From Betaproteobacteria bacterium (lineage in GTDB: Bacteria; Pseudomonadota; Gammaproteobacteria; Burkholderiales; Burkholderiaceae_C): DNA of 42,111 nt. The notes below the pieces were generated by a model. That model was not told the origin of the DNA, did no database searches, and saw nothing but the letters and a program-made list of their open reading frames with translations. Shown one piece after another: positions 7,885 through 14,712 of the stretch. Every line of letters begins with the position of its first letter. The first letter of the stretch is position 1. Position numbers and translations under genes: made by a program. The stretch is from assembly GCA_009923315.1 (NCBI GenBank), contig RFTU01000016.1:1-42111 (forward strand), read 5' to 3'.

Positions 7885-8330
7885 AGCTGTGCATGACCCC
7901 AACACAACGCTTCGCCGCGCTGTGCGCATTTCCCACCCTGTTGGCCATCGGACCGCTGGCCTGGGCGCAAGGCAGCAGCCGCCCGCAAGTGGACCTGCAG
8001 TGCCAGTCCTACGGCATGGGCCCGATGCTGGAGTGCACAGTAGACATCAAGCGCCGCGACGGCACGCCGCTGGAAGGCGCACAGGTCACGCTGGGCGCGC
8101 TGATGCCCTCGATGCCCATGGCCCACACCGTCAAGCCCATGAAGGCCGCACCCACCGGCAAGCCTGGGCAATACCGCGCCACGCTGGAGCTGGAAATGCT
8201 GGGCGTGTGGGCGGTGGACATCGACATCAGCGGCCCGGCGCGCGACAAGCTGGCGCGCCACGTGACCGTGGGCGAATGCAAGGGCAATGAGCGGTGCGTA
8301 GCGCCACCGGCCAAGCCCGGTGCGCGGTAA
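7881..8330 (+). CDS. Small exported YtkA/FixH-like protein
   Basis: 149 residues with a Sec signal peptide (residues 1 to about 29, ending PLAWAQG). The mature part resembles the YtkA-like fold: LGALMPSMPMAHTVKPMK followed by GQYRATLELEMLGVWAVDIDI. The methionine/histidine pattern around MPSMPMAH is the hallmark of this group, several members of which are linked to metal handling or membrane complexes. The mature part has three cysteines (QCQS, LECT, GECKG), and another Cys lies in NERCV. ATG 7881 overlaps the LivM2 stop as ATGA and GGAG lies ten bases upstream. Its role beside an importer is unknown; it might assist the periplasmic side or bind a metal. Confidence 0.7.
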   Translation: MKLCMTPTQRFAALCAFPTLLAIGPLAWAQGSSRPQVDLQCQSYGMGPMLECTVDIKRRDGTPLEGAQVTLGALMPSMPMAHTVKPMKAAPTGKPGQYRATLELEMLGVWAVDIDISGPARDKLARHVTVGECKGNERCVAPPAKPGAR

Positions 8331-8362
8331 TTTCACAACACCATCCCGAGGAGGAACCCCCA

Positions 8363-9121
8363 ATGGCTGCCCAGAACCTGTTGCCCGGCCAGACCATCAT
8401 CGTCACCGGCGCGGCCACCGGCATTGGCCAGGCCTTCGCGCTGGGCGCCGCCGCACAAGGTGCGCACGTGCTGGTGGCCGACATGAACGCGGCCGATGAA
8501 ACCCTGGACCTGATCGCCAAGGCCGGCGGGCGCGCCACCTACGCCCGGGTGGACGTGAGCGACGACGCCAGCGTCAAGGCCATGGCCGACGCCGCGCTCA
8601 AGGCCACCGGCCGTATCGACGGGCTTGTCAACAACGCGGCCTACTTCCGTGAGGTCAAGCTCACGCCCTTCGAGGAACTCGACCCTGCGGTGTGGGACCG
8701 CATCTTCCAGGTGAACGTGAAGGGCGTGTGGCTGTGCTGCAAGGCGGTGATGCCGGCCATGCGCGAGCGCGGCAAGGGCTCCATCGTGAACATCGCCTCG
8801 GTGGTGGCGGTGGCCGGGCAGCCCGGCTACCTGCACTACGTGGCCACCAAGGGCGCGGTGCTCAGCATGACCAAGGGCCTGGCCAAGGAGGGCGGCAAGG
8901 ACGGGGTTCGATGCAACGTGATCGCCCCTGGCTTCGTGATCACCGACGCCACCAAGAACCGCCCCATCGAATGGCAGCAGAGCTTCCTGAAAGCCCGCGC
9001 CATCGGCCGTGAACAGCGGCCGGATGACCTGGTGGGCACCGCGCTGTACCTGTTGAGCGACTTGGCCGGCTTCGTCAGCGGCCAGACCATCGTGGTCGAC
9101 GGCGGCCACATCATGTATTGA
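8363..9121 (+). CDS. Short-chain dehydrogenase/reductase (SDR)
   Basis: NAD(P)-dependent oxidoreductase of the classical SDR family, 252 residues. It has the cofactor motif TGAATGIG (residues 15-22), NNAA, catalytic Ser146 (NIAS), Tyr159 and Lys163 (YVATK), and the C-terminal GQTIVVDGGH. An acidic residue after the second strand (VADMN) favours NAD over NADP. The start ATG 8363 follows a strong GAGGAGGAAC ribosome site; the in-frame ATG at 8294 lies inside the preceding gene. It opens the enzyme half of the long run and is followed within 22 bases by a glutathione transferase, suggesting it oxidises an alcohol, possibly a glutathione conjugate (inference). Confidence 0.92.
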   Translation: MAAQNLLPGQTIIVTGAATGIGQAFALGAAAQGAHVLVADMNAADETLDLIAKAGGRATYARVDVSDDASVKAMADAALKATGRIDGLVNNAAYFREVKLTPFEELDPAVWDRIFQVNVKGVWLCCKAVMPAMRERGKGSIVNIASVVAVAGQPGYLHYVATKGAVLSMTKGLAKEGGKDGVRCNVIAPGFVITDATKNRPIEWQQSFLKARAIGREQRPDDLVGTALYLLSDLAGFVSGQTIVVDGGHIMY

Positions 9122-9143
9122 AAACAAACCCGGGAGAAGGCCC

Positions 9144-10085
9144 ATGAGCACCGCGACCCCCATCCTGCACCACTACGCCTTTTCCACCTTCTCGGAAAAG
9201 GTGCGCGCCGCACTCGGCCTCAAGGGCCTGGCCTGGCGCTCGGTGGACATCCCCGGCCTACCGCCGCGGCCGCTGCTCTCGCCGCTGACCGGCGGCTACC
9301 GCCGCGCCCCGGTGCTGCAGGTGGGTGCGGACATCTACTGCGACACCAACATCATCCTGCCCGCGCTGCAGCGCCTGTTTCCGCAGGGCCCCTCGCTGTT
9401 TCCCAAGGGCAGCGAAGGCGTGGCGCAAGGCCTGGGCTTTGCCTGGGAGCGCCAGATGTGGATCCCCACCATCGGCGTGCTGGTGCACTACATCGGCGAA
9501 CACATCCCGCCCGAGTTCCTCAAGGACCGCAAGGAGGGCTACCTGATGGTGGACATCTCCAAGGACGCGATGGCCCCGCAGTTCGCGCAGCATGTGCAGT
9601 TCGTGCGCGCGCAGATCGCCTGGCTGACGCAGGCCGTCACGGCGCGGCCCTTCCTCTTTGGTGATGCACCCTGCTCGGCGGACCTCGCCTGCTGGCAGAC
9701 GATCTTCCTGCTGCGCAAGAACTGCCCACCCGAGGTGGACGCGCTGTTGGGCATCGCCCCGAACTCACCGCTGGTGGCTTGGTACGACCGAATCGTCGCC
9801 CTGGGCCATGGCACACCCACCGAGATGACGTCGGAGGAAGCTTTCGCGGTGGCTGCTGCCGCCACGCCGGCCGCCGTGACGCACCTGGATCCCAACGGTG
9901 ATCCGGGCGGGTTGAAGGCGGGCAGTGCTGTGGTGGTGACGCCGGACGACAACGCGCGGGTGCCGGTGCGCGGCACGCTGGTGGCAACCGGTGCCGACGA
10001 GGTGATCGTGGCCATTCAGGACGAGAAGGCCGGTGCGCTGCACGTGCACTTCCCGCGCCTGGGTTTTGATGTCCTGGCCGCCTGA
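9144..10085 (+). CDS. Glutathione S-transferase family protein with extra C-terminal domain
   Basis: 313 residues. Residues 6-80 form a thioredoxin-like GST N-domain (HHYAFSTFSEKVRAALGLKGL; cis-Pro region RRAPVLQV; DT at 67-68 where the glutathione-binding acidic/Ser pair sits). Residues about 95-225 form the helical GST C-domain. Residues about 245-313 are an additional, probably beta-rich domain (VTHLDPNGDPGGLKAGSAVVV to HVHFPRLGFDVLAA) joined by an alanine-rich linker, and are not part of ordinary GSTs of 200-230 residues. GGGAGAAGG precedes the ATG. It sits between the SDR and the SnoaL-like gene, so it probably acts in the same pathway. Substrate unknown. Confidence 0.85.
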   Translation: MSTATPILHHYAFSTFSEKVRAALGLKGLAWRSVDIPGLPPRPLLSPLTGGYRRAPVLQVGADIYCDTNIILPALQRLFPQGPSLFPKGSEGVAQGLGFAWERQMWIPTIGVLVHYIGEHIPPEFLKDRKEGYLMVDISKDAMAPQFAQHVQFVRAQIAWLTQAVTARPFLFGDAPCSADLACWQTIFLLRKNCPPEVDALLGIAPNSPLVAWYDRIVALGHGTPTEMTSEEAFAVAAAATPAAVTHLDPNGDPGGLKAGSAVVVTPDDNARVPVRGTLVATGADEVIVAIQDEKAGALHVHFPRLGFDVLAA

Positions 10086-10137
10086 CTCCCACGCCGCACG
10101 ACTGACCGCTTTCATTCAACAAACTGGAGGAGAACCC

Positions 10138-10554
10138 ATGAGCACCCTGGAAGCCAACAAGCAACTCTGCCGCGACTACTTCACCGCCTTCCTCAAGGGC
10201 GACAGCGACTGGATGCGGCGCCACATCGCCCCCACCTTCGTGCGCCATGACCCCGGCCTGCCGTTCGAGGTGCGCGGACCCGAGGGCGTGATGCAGCTGC
10301 ACCATGCCCTGATGCCCGCTTTCCCCGACATGAAGCTGCCGCTGGAAGACTTCGTGGCCGAAGGCGAGAAGGTGCTGGTGCGCCTGCGCGTGCAGGGCAC
10401 GCACACCGGCCCCTTCGGCGACATGGCCGCCACCGGCAGGACCATCGACATCGGCGTGCTCGACCTGTTCCAGATCCGCGACGGCGTGCTCATCGAGCAC
10501 TGGGCGCTGCTGGACAATCTGGGCATGCTCAAGCAACTTGGCGCCATTCAGTAA
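10138..10554 (+). CDS. SnoaL-like / NTF2-fold protein
   Basis: 138 residues with the polyketide-cyclase-like SnoaL pattern: ANKQLCRDYFTAFLKGD at the N-terminus, FVRHDPGLPFEVRGPEGV, HALMPAFPDMKLPLEDFVAEG, and the C-terminal sheet ending IEHWALLDN. Members of this fold include cyclases, isomerases, hydrolases and non-enzymatic ligand binders, so no reaction can be assigned. The start ATG 10138 follows GGAGGAGAA; the in-frame ATG at 10033 lies inside the GST gene. It sits between two GST genes in the run and may process a reactive intermediate such as an epoxide or enol (speculative). Confidence 0.8.
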   Translation: MSTLEANKQLCRDYFTAFLKGDSDWMRRHIAPTFVRHDPGLPFEVRGPEGVMQLHHALMPAFPDMKLPLEDFVAEGEKVLVRLRVQGTHTGPFGDMAATGRTIDIGVLDLFQIRDGVLIEHWALLDNLGMLKQLGAIQ

Positions 10555-10573
10555 ACGAAACCGGAGCGACGTC

Positions 10574-11200
10574 ATGCAATTCCTGGCCAACACCACCTCG
10601 CCCTATGTGCGCATCGCCCGCATCTCGATGATCGAGAAGGGCCTGGACATCGAGCCCACCATCGTCGACCCCTGGGCTGACGACGCGCGGCTGCGCGCGG
10701 CCAACGCGGCCACGCGCGTGCCCACCCTGGTGCTGGACGACGGCACGCCCCTGGCCGAAAGCATGATGATCGTGAACTGGCTGGAAGCCACGCGGCCGGC
10801 CCCGGCGCATGAAAGTTTGTTCGGGCCTGCCAAGGACATGCCTGGGGTGTTGTCGCGCAGCGGCATCGCCCTGGGGGTGATCGACGCGGCGGTGCACACC
10901 ATCATCATCCGCAAGGTGACGGCCCCGGTGCTCTTCGACGACACCCCGGTGGGCCTGCGCCGGCGGCGCACCATGGCTGAGGGCATGGCGCGGCTGGAGG
11001 CCATTGCCGCGGTCCAGCCCATGGCCGCCGACGGCATCCCGCGCCTGGACGCCATCTGCGCCGTCACCGCCATCGATTACCTGAACTTCCGCTTCACCGA
11101 CGCGCCCTGGCTGCCGGCCATGCCCGCGCTCAATGCGCTGAGCCAGCGCCTGCGCGCGCGGCCTTCGATCGGCAAGACGATGCCGTTCGTGGCGGCTTGA
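10574..11200 (+). CDS. Glutathione S-transferase family protein
   Basis: 208 residues, normal length for a bacterial GST. The N-terminal thioredoxin-like domain begins MQFLANTTSPYVRIARI with Ser9 at the usual catalytic position, cis-Pro50 (RVP) and the glutathione-contacting pair Glu62-Ser63 (AESMMIVNWLE). The helical domain follows. ATG 10574 has GGAG seven bases upstream. It is the last gene of the plus-strand run and converges on the LysR gene. Two different GSTs flanking one small protein and following an SDR argue for a glutathione-dependent catabolic route rather than general detoxification (inference). Confidence 0.87.
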   Translation: MQFLANTTSPYVRIARISMIEKGLDIEPTIVDPWADDARLRAANAATRVPTLVLDDGTPLAESMMIVNWLEATRPAPAHESLFGPAKDMPGVLSRSGIALGVIDAAVHTIIIRKVTAPVLFDDTPVGLRRRRTMAEGMARLEAIAAVQPMAADGIPRLDAICAVTAIDYLNFRFTDAPWLPAMPALNALSQRLRARPSIGKTMPFVAA

Positions 11201-11271
11201 GTGGCGGCCGCAGTAGCGGCCTGAACGGCCGGCGCCACCTCGGGCGGCCACGACCTCAGGACTTCAGGTTT

Positions 11272-12162
11272 TCAGGACCGCGCACAACCCGCCAGATGCG
11301 CCACCAACTGCCCCAGTGGTGAACCCGGTGCGGGTTCCGTGCGGGTGACCAGGCTCATGCGACGCATGGCCCATTCGTCCTGCAGCGGCAACACCTTGAG
11401 CTGCATGGCCGGGGCGAAGGAGCGCGCTGCCGTCATGGGCAGCACGCCCACCCCCAGGCGCGCCTCGACGGCACGGCACACCGCCTCGAAGCTGCGCACC
11501 TGAACGCGCAGCACCATGGCCCGCATCATCAGCGCGGCCTGGTCGGCCAGAAGGCGCGTCAGGGTGCTCGTGCCCTCCAGGCCGATCAAATCTCGGTCCA
11601 GCAGGTCGGCGAACGTGAGGCCATCGGTGGGCACCGCGTCGTCCTCGCGGACCACGGCGGCCAGCTGGTCACCACGGTAGGGCTGCACATGAAGGCCACT
11701 CACATCGGCCCCTTCCACGATCACGCCCAGCTCAATTTCACCACCGCGCACCCGCTTGATGGCGTCCTCGCTCCAGCACTCCTCGAGCACGATGCGCACA
11801 TCCGGATGGGCCTGCTGGAAGGAGGCCACATCGGCCGGCAGGAACTGCGTCATGGCCGACGTGTTGCCGTGGATGCGCAGGACACTGCGCGAGCCCTGGG
11901 TGTAGTTGGCCATCTCGGCGCGCATGTGGTTGACCGTGGCAATCACCTCGCGCGCCAGCAGCATGAGTTGTTCGCCGGCCGGCGTCAGTTCCAAGCCGCG
12001 GGAGTGGCGTTCAAAAAGCTGAGCCTTGAACTGGTGCTCCAGCAGGGACAGGCGCCGACTGGCTGCGGGCACGGTGATGAAGCTGGCCTCGGCCGCACGG
12101 GTGAGGTTGCGCATCTCCGCCGCGCGCACGAACAGGGCCAGGGAGTCCAGGTCAGGCAGCAT
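11272..12162 (-). CDS. LysR-family transcriptional regulator
   Basis: 296 residues. The N-terminal winged helix-turn-helix spans residues about 4-63 (LDSLALFVRAAEMRNLTRAAE, then PAASRRLSLLEHQF) and the periplasmic-binding-like effector domain about 90-290. It is divergent from the aldehyde dehydrogenase gene with a 168-base gap containing a perfect T-N11-A palindrome, the arrangement of a self-regulating LysR activator. Its likely targets are the divergent aldehyde dehydrogenase and possibly the convergent catabolic run upstream. The co-inducer cannot be read from sequence. Confidence 0.92.
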   Translation of the reverse strand: MLPDLDSLALFVRAAEMRNLTRAAEASFITVPAASRRLSLLEHQFKAQLFERHSRGLELTPAGEQLMLLAREVIATVNHMRAEMANYTQGSRSVLRIHGNTSAMTQFLPADVASFQQAHPDVRIVLEECWSEDAIKRVRGGEIELGVIVEGADVSGLHVQPYRGDQLAAVVREDDAVPTDGLTFADLLDRDLIGLEGTSTLTRLLADQAALMMRAMVLRVQVRSFEAVCRAVEARLGVGVLPMTAARSFAPAMQLKVLPLQDEWAMRRMSLVTRTEPAPGSPLGQLVAHLAGCARS

Positions 12163-12214
12163 CCCAGGATTCTCCCAAAACCGCCGGGCAGGGGCCTCAT
12201 GGCTTTCCTACCGT

Positions 12215-12230
12215 GCCCCGGCACCGGGGC
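12215..12230. promoter_or_regulatory. GC-rich perfect inverted repeat beside the LysR box
   Basis: GCCCCGG (12215-12221) and CCGGGGC (12224-12230) separated by CA, directly abutting the LysR-type palindrome that begins at 12231. Two touching palindromes in one divergent promoter suggest either a second regulator site or a composite activator site. Confidence 0.4.
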
Positions 12231-12253
12231 GGCCTTGTGTTTCCGACAAGGCC
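12231..12253. promoter_or_regulatory. LysR-type operator candidate GGCCTTGT-N7-ACAAGGCC
   Basis: A perfect inverted repeat with 8-base arms and a 7-base spacer (GTTTCCG), containing the T-N11-A core typical of LysR-family recognition sites (T12236 to A12248). It lies 69 bases upstream of the lysR start and 77 bases upstream of the aldehyde dehydrogenase start, placing it suitably for autoregulation and activation of the divergent gene. Confidence 0.65.
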
Positions 12254-12330
12254 TCCTTGCAGCCTTTTCAATTCACCCCGGCCCCGCGCGCGCCTACAGT
12301 GCGCTGAAACGATCCCCACAGGAGACCCCC

Positions 12331-13764
12331 GTGAAGCAGATGTTCATTGGCGGCCGCTGGCTCGGCGCGCAGGACGGCCGCACCCTGCCGGTCATCAACC
12401 CCGCCAACGGCGAAACCTTCGACCAGATCGCCCGAGGCGCCGCCCACGAAGTGGACCTGGCTGTCAAGGCGGCCCGAACCGCGCTGGAAGGCCCCTGGGG
12501 CCGGCTCACCGCCACCGAGCGTGGGCGCCTGCTGATCAAGCTGGGCAACCTGGTGCTGGACCACCACGCCGAGCTGGCTGCGCTTGAAGCCCAGGACACC
12601 GGCAAGCCCATGACCACCGCGCGCAACGACATCACCGTGTTGGCGCGCTACTTCGAGTTCTATGGCAGCGCGGCCGACAAGCTGCACGGCGAGGTGATCC
12701 CCTTCCTCAACGGCCACCATGTGGTGCTGATGCGCGAACCGCTGGGCGTGACCGGCCACATCATTCCCTGGAACTACCCCGCGCAGATGCTGGGCCGCAC
12801 CATCGCCCCGGCCCTGGCCGCAGGCAACGCCGTGGTGCTCAAGCCAGCCGAGGACACCTCCCTTTCGGCCCTGCGCGTGGCCGAATTGGCCGCTGAAGTC
12901 GGCTTTCCGGACGGCTCCATCAATGTGGTCACGGGCCTGGGCGAAGAAGCAGGGGCGGCCTTGGCGGGCCACCCGGGCATCGACTTCATCTCGTTCACCG
13001 GCTCCAACGAGGTGGGCACTCTGGTGCAGCAGGCCGCGGCCAAGAACGCGGTGAAGTGCGTGCTGGAGCTGGGCGGCAAGTCGCCGCAAATCGTGTTCGA
13101 AGACGCCGACATCGAGCGGGCCGTGCCCATCATCGTGCGCGCCATCGTGCAGAACGCTGGCCAGACCTGCACCGCCGGCAGCCGGCTGCTGGTGCAACAG
13201 AGCGTTTACGACCGGGTGGTGGAGCAGGTTGCCGCGGCCTACGCCAAGGTGCGGGTGGGCACCCCCGAGATGGATCTGGACTGCGGCCCGGTGATGAACC
13301 CGGCACAGCAGGCCCGCGTGAACCGCTACATCGCCGCGGCCAAGGCTGCGGGCATCCCGGTGCTGGCCGAAGGCAGCGTCGCCTCGGGTGTTTCGCCCAA
13401 CGGCCACTGGGTCACACCCACCTTCTTTGGCCCCGTGCCCCGCGACGCGCAACTGGCCTGCGAAGAGGTGTTCGGCCCCGTGCTGGCGGCCTTCCCGTTC
13501 AAGGACGAAGCGGATGCCATCGCCCTGGCCAACGGCACGCCCTACGGCCTGCTCGCAGCCGTATGGACTGAAAACGGCAGTCGCCAGACGCGCGTGGCCA
13601 AGTCGGTGAAGGCCGGGCAGCTCTTCATCAACTGCTATGGCGCAGGTGGCGGTGTGGAGTTGCCCTTCGGCGGCACCAAGCGCAGCGGCCATGGCCGCGA
13701 AAAGGGCTTCCTGGCGCTCGAAGAGATGAGCACCACGAAGACGGTGATCCAGTACCACGGCTGA
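12331..13764 (+). CDS. NAD(P)-dependent aldehyde dehydrogenase
   Basis: Oxidises an aldehyde to its acid (class 3-type ALDH superfamily fold), 477 residues, normal length. It contains the oxyanion Asn region PWNYP, the general base Glu246 in VLELGGKSP and the catalytic Cys280 in GQTCTAGSR, followed by EEVFGPV and the C-terminal PFGGTKRSGHGREKG. The start is GTG 12331 with AGGAG six bases upstream; ATG 12340 is a fallback. The frame is open far upstream to 11689, but that part is opposite lysR and non-coding. It is divergent from lysR. The product of the neighbouring SDR is a plausible substrate (inference). Confidence 0.93.
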   Translation: MKQMFIGGRWLGAQDGRTLPVINPANGETFDQIARGAAHEVDLAVKAARTALEGPWGRLTATERGRLLIKLGNLVLDHHAELAALEAQDTGKPMTTARNDITVLARYFEFYGSAADKLHGEVIPFLNGHHVVLMREPLGVTGHIIPWNYPAQMLGRTIAPALAAGNAVVLKPAEDTSLSALRVAELAAEVGFPDGSINVVTGLGEEAGAALAGHPGIDFISFTGSNEVGTLVQQAAAKNAVKCVLELGGKSPQIVFEDADIERAVPIIVRAIVQNAGQTCTAGSRLLVQQSVYDRVVEQVAAAYAKVRVGTPEMDLDCGPVMNPAQQARVNRYIAAAKAAGIPVLAEGSVASGVSPNGHWVTPTFFGPVPRDAQLACEEVFGPVLAAFPFKDEADAIALANGTPYGLLAAVWTENGSRQTRVAKSVKAGQLFINCYGAGGGVELPFGGTKRSGHGREKGFLALEEMSTTKTVIQYHG

Positions 13765-13780
13765 ACGGCGCAGGCGCCGC

Positions 13781-13811
13781 GCCGGCGGGGCGGGTCGCAT
13801 CAACCGCCGGC
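13781..13811. terminator. Stem-loop between convergent genes
   Basis: GCCGGCGG (13781-13788) pairs with CCGCCGGC (13804-13811) over a 15-base loop. It lies between the convergent aldehyde dehydrogenase and CitE-like genes and could end transcription from both sides. It lacks a T-run, so confidence is limited. Confidence 0.4.
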
Positions 13812-13845
13812 CCATGGACCCGCAACGCCGGGCGCAGCCCAGCGC

Positions 13846-14655
13846 TCAGCGACGCAGCCCCAACAGCGCCTGCGCACGCAGCAGCACCGGCTTGTCCACC
13901 ATCTTGCCGTCCAGCGCCACGGCCGCGCCGCCTGCGGCTTCACAGGCGGCCACCACCCGCTGCGCCCAGTCGAGTTCGGCTTCACTCGGGCTGAAGGCCG
14001 CATTCACCAGCGCCACCTGCTGCGGGTGGATGCACAGCTTGCCGCCGAAACCCAAGGCCCGCGCGCGGGCCGCATCGGCCGCCACCGGTTGCGGGTTGGC
14101 CACCTCCACCGTCACGCCATCCAGGGGCGGGGACAGCCCCGCCAACCGCGACGCCAGTACCAGGGCGCTGCGGAACATCAGCAAGGCCTCACCCTCGCCC
14201 GCAATGCCCAGGTCCAGTTGGAAGTCGATGGAGCCAAAAGCCAGGCAGGCCACCGCAGGGTGCGCCGCCAGTTCATCGCGGCGCGCAAAGCCCCGTGCGG
14301 TCTCGATCAGGGCCACCAAGGGCTTTGCGCCGCAGGCCTCGAACATGGACTGCATCTGCTCGGCGGTCTCGGCCTTGGGCACCATCACGGCTTGAACGGT
14401 CGCGTGCCGGCCGCACAGCGCCAGATCCTGCTCCACCCAGGGGGCCTCGGCGTTGACACGCACCCACACCGGCCGCGCCACGGTGGCCAAGGCGGCATCC
14501 AGAGCCCAGCGGGCCGCCGTCTTGTCCTGCGGCGCCACCGCGTCTTCAAGGTCCACGATCACCGCATCGGCCCCGCTGGACAAGGCCTTGGTCAGGCGAT
14601 CGGTGCGCGTGGCGGGTACGAACAGCGCGCTGCGTGGAGTCCCTGTCATGGTCAT
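13846..14655 (-). CDS. CitE-like / HpcH-HpaI family lyase
   Basis: Member of the citrate lyase beta-subunit-like family, which cleaves or forms carbon-carbon bonds in acyl-CoA substrates (malyl-CoA, citramalyl-CoA, citryl-CoA types); 269 residues. Landmarks are SALFVPATRTDRLTKALSSGAD, VIVDLEDAVAPQDK, the Arg in WVRVNAE, the metal-binding Glu in ALIETARGF and Asp in FGSIDFQLDLG. I chose ATG 14655; ATG 14649 is equally possible, and ATG 14691 would add a non-homologous leader. It lies 57 bases downstream of the RND pump on the same strand, but functionally fits the CoA enzymes of this window. It has no citrate lyase alpha or gamma partner here. Confidence 0.87.
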   Translation of the reverse strand: MTMTGTPRSALFVPATRTDRLTKALSSGADAVIVDLEDAVAPQDKTAARWALDAALATVARPVWVRVNAEAPWVEQDLALCGRHATVQAVMVPKAETAEQMQSMFEACGAKPLVALIETARGFARRDELAAHPAVACLAFGSIDFQLDLGIAGEGEALLMFRSALVLASRLAGLSPPLDGVTVEVANPQPVAADAARARALGFGGKLCIHPQQVALVNAAFSPSEAELDWAQRVVAACEAAGGAAVALDGKMVDKPVLLRAQALLGLRR

Positions 14656-14712
14656 GCGCCGAGCATGCCTGCTCAGGCCACTTGAGGCCATTGCAAAAGT
14701 GCGAAGGTCGAC

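Noticed and set aside
11201-11271. Terminator between the second GST and lysR
   Set aside because: Only short, ambiguous GC-rich pairings (CGGCC-TGAAC-GGCCG and distant GTGGCG/CGCCAC) are visible and no T-run, so the evidence is too weak.
11689-12330. N-terminal extension of the aldehyde dehydrogenase (691 residues in total)
   Set aside because: The first 214 codons lie opposite lysR and across the operator; the enzyme begins normally at GTG 12331 with a ribosome site.
12268-13815. 515-codon open frame opposite the aldehyde dehydrogenase
   Set aside because: Antisense shadow with no family pattern, while the plus strand has all catalytic residues of an aldehyde dehydrogenase.
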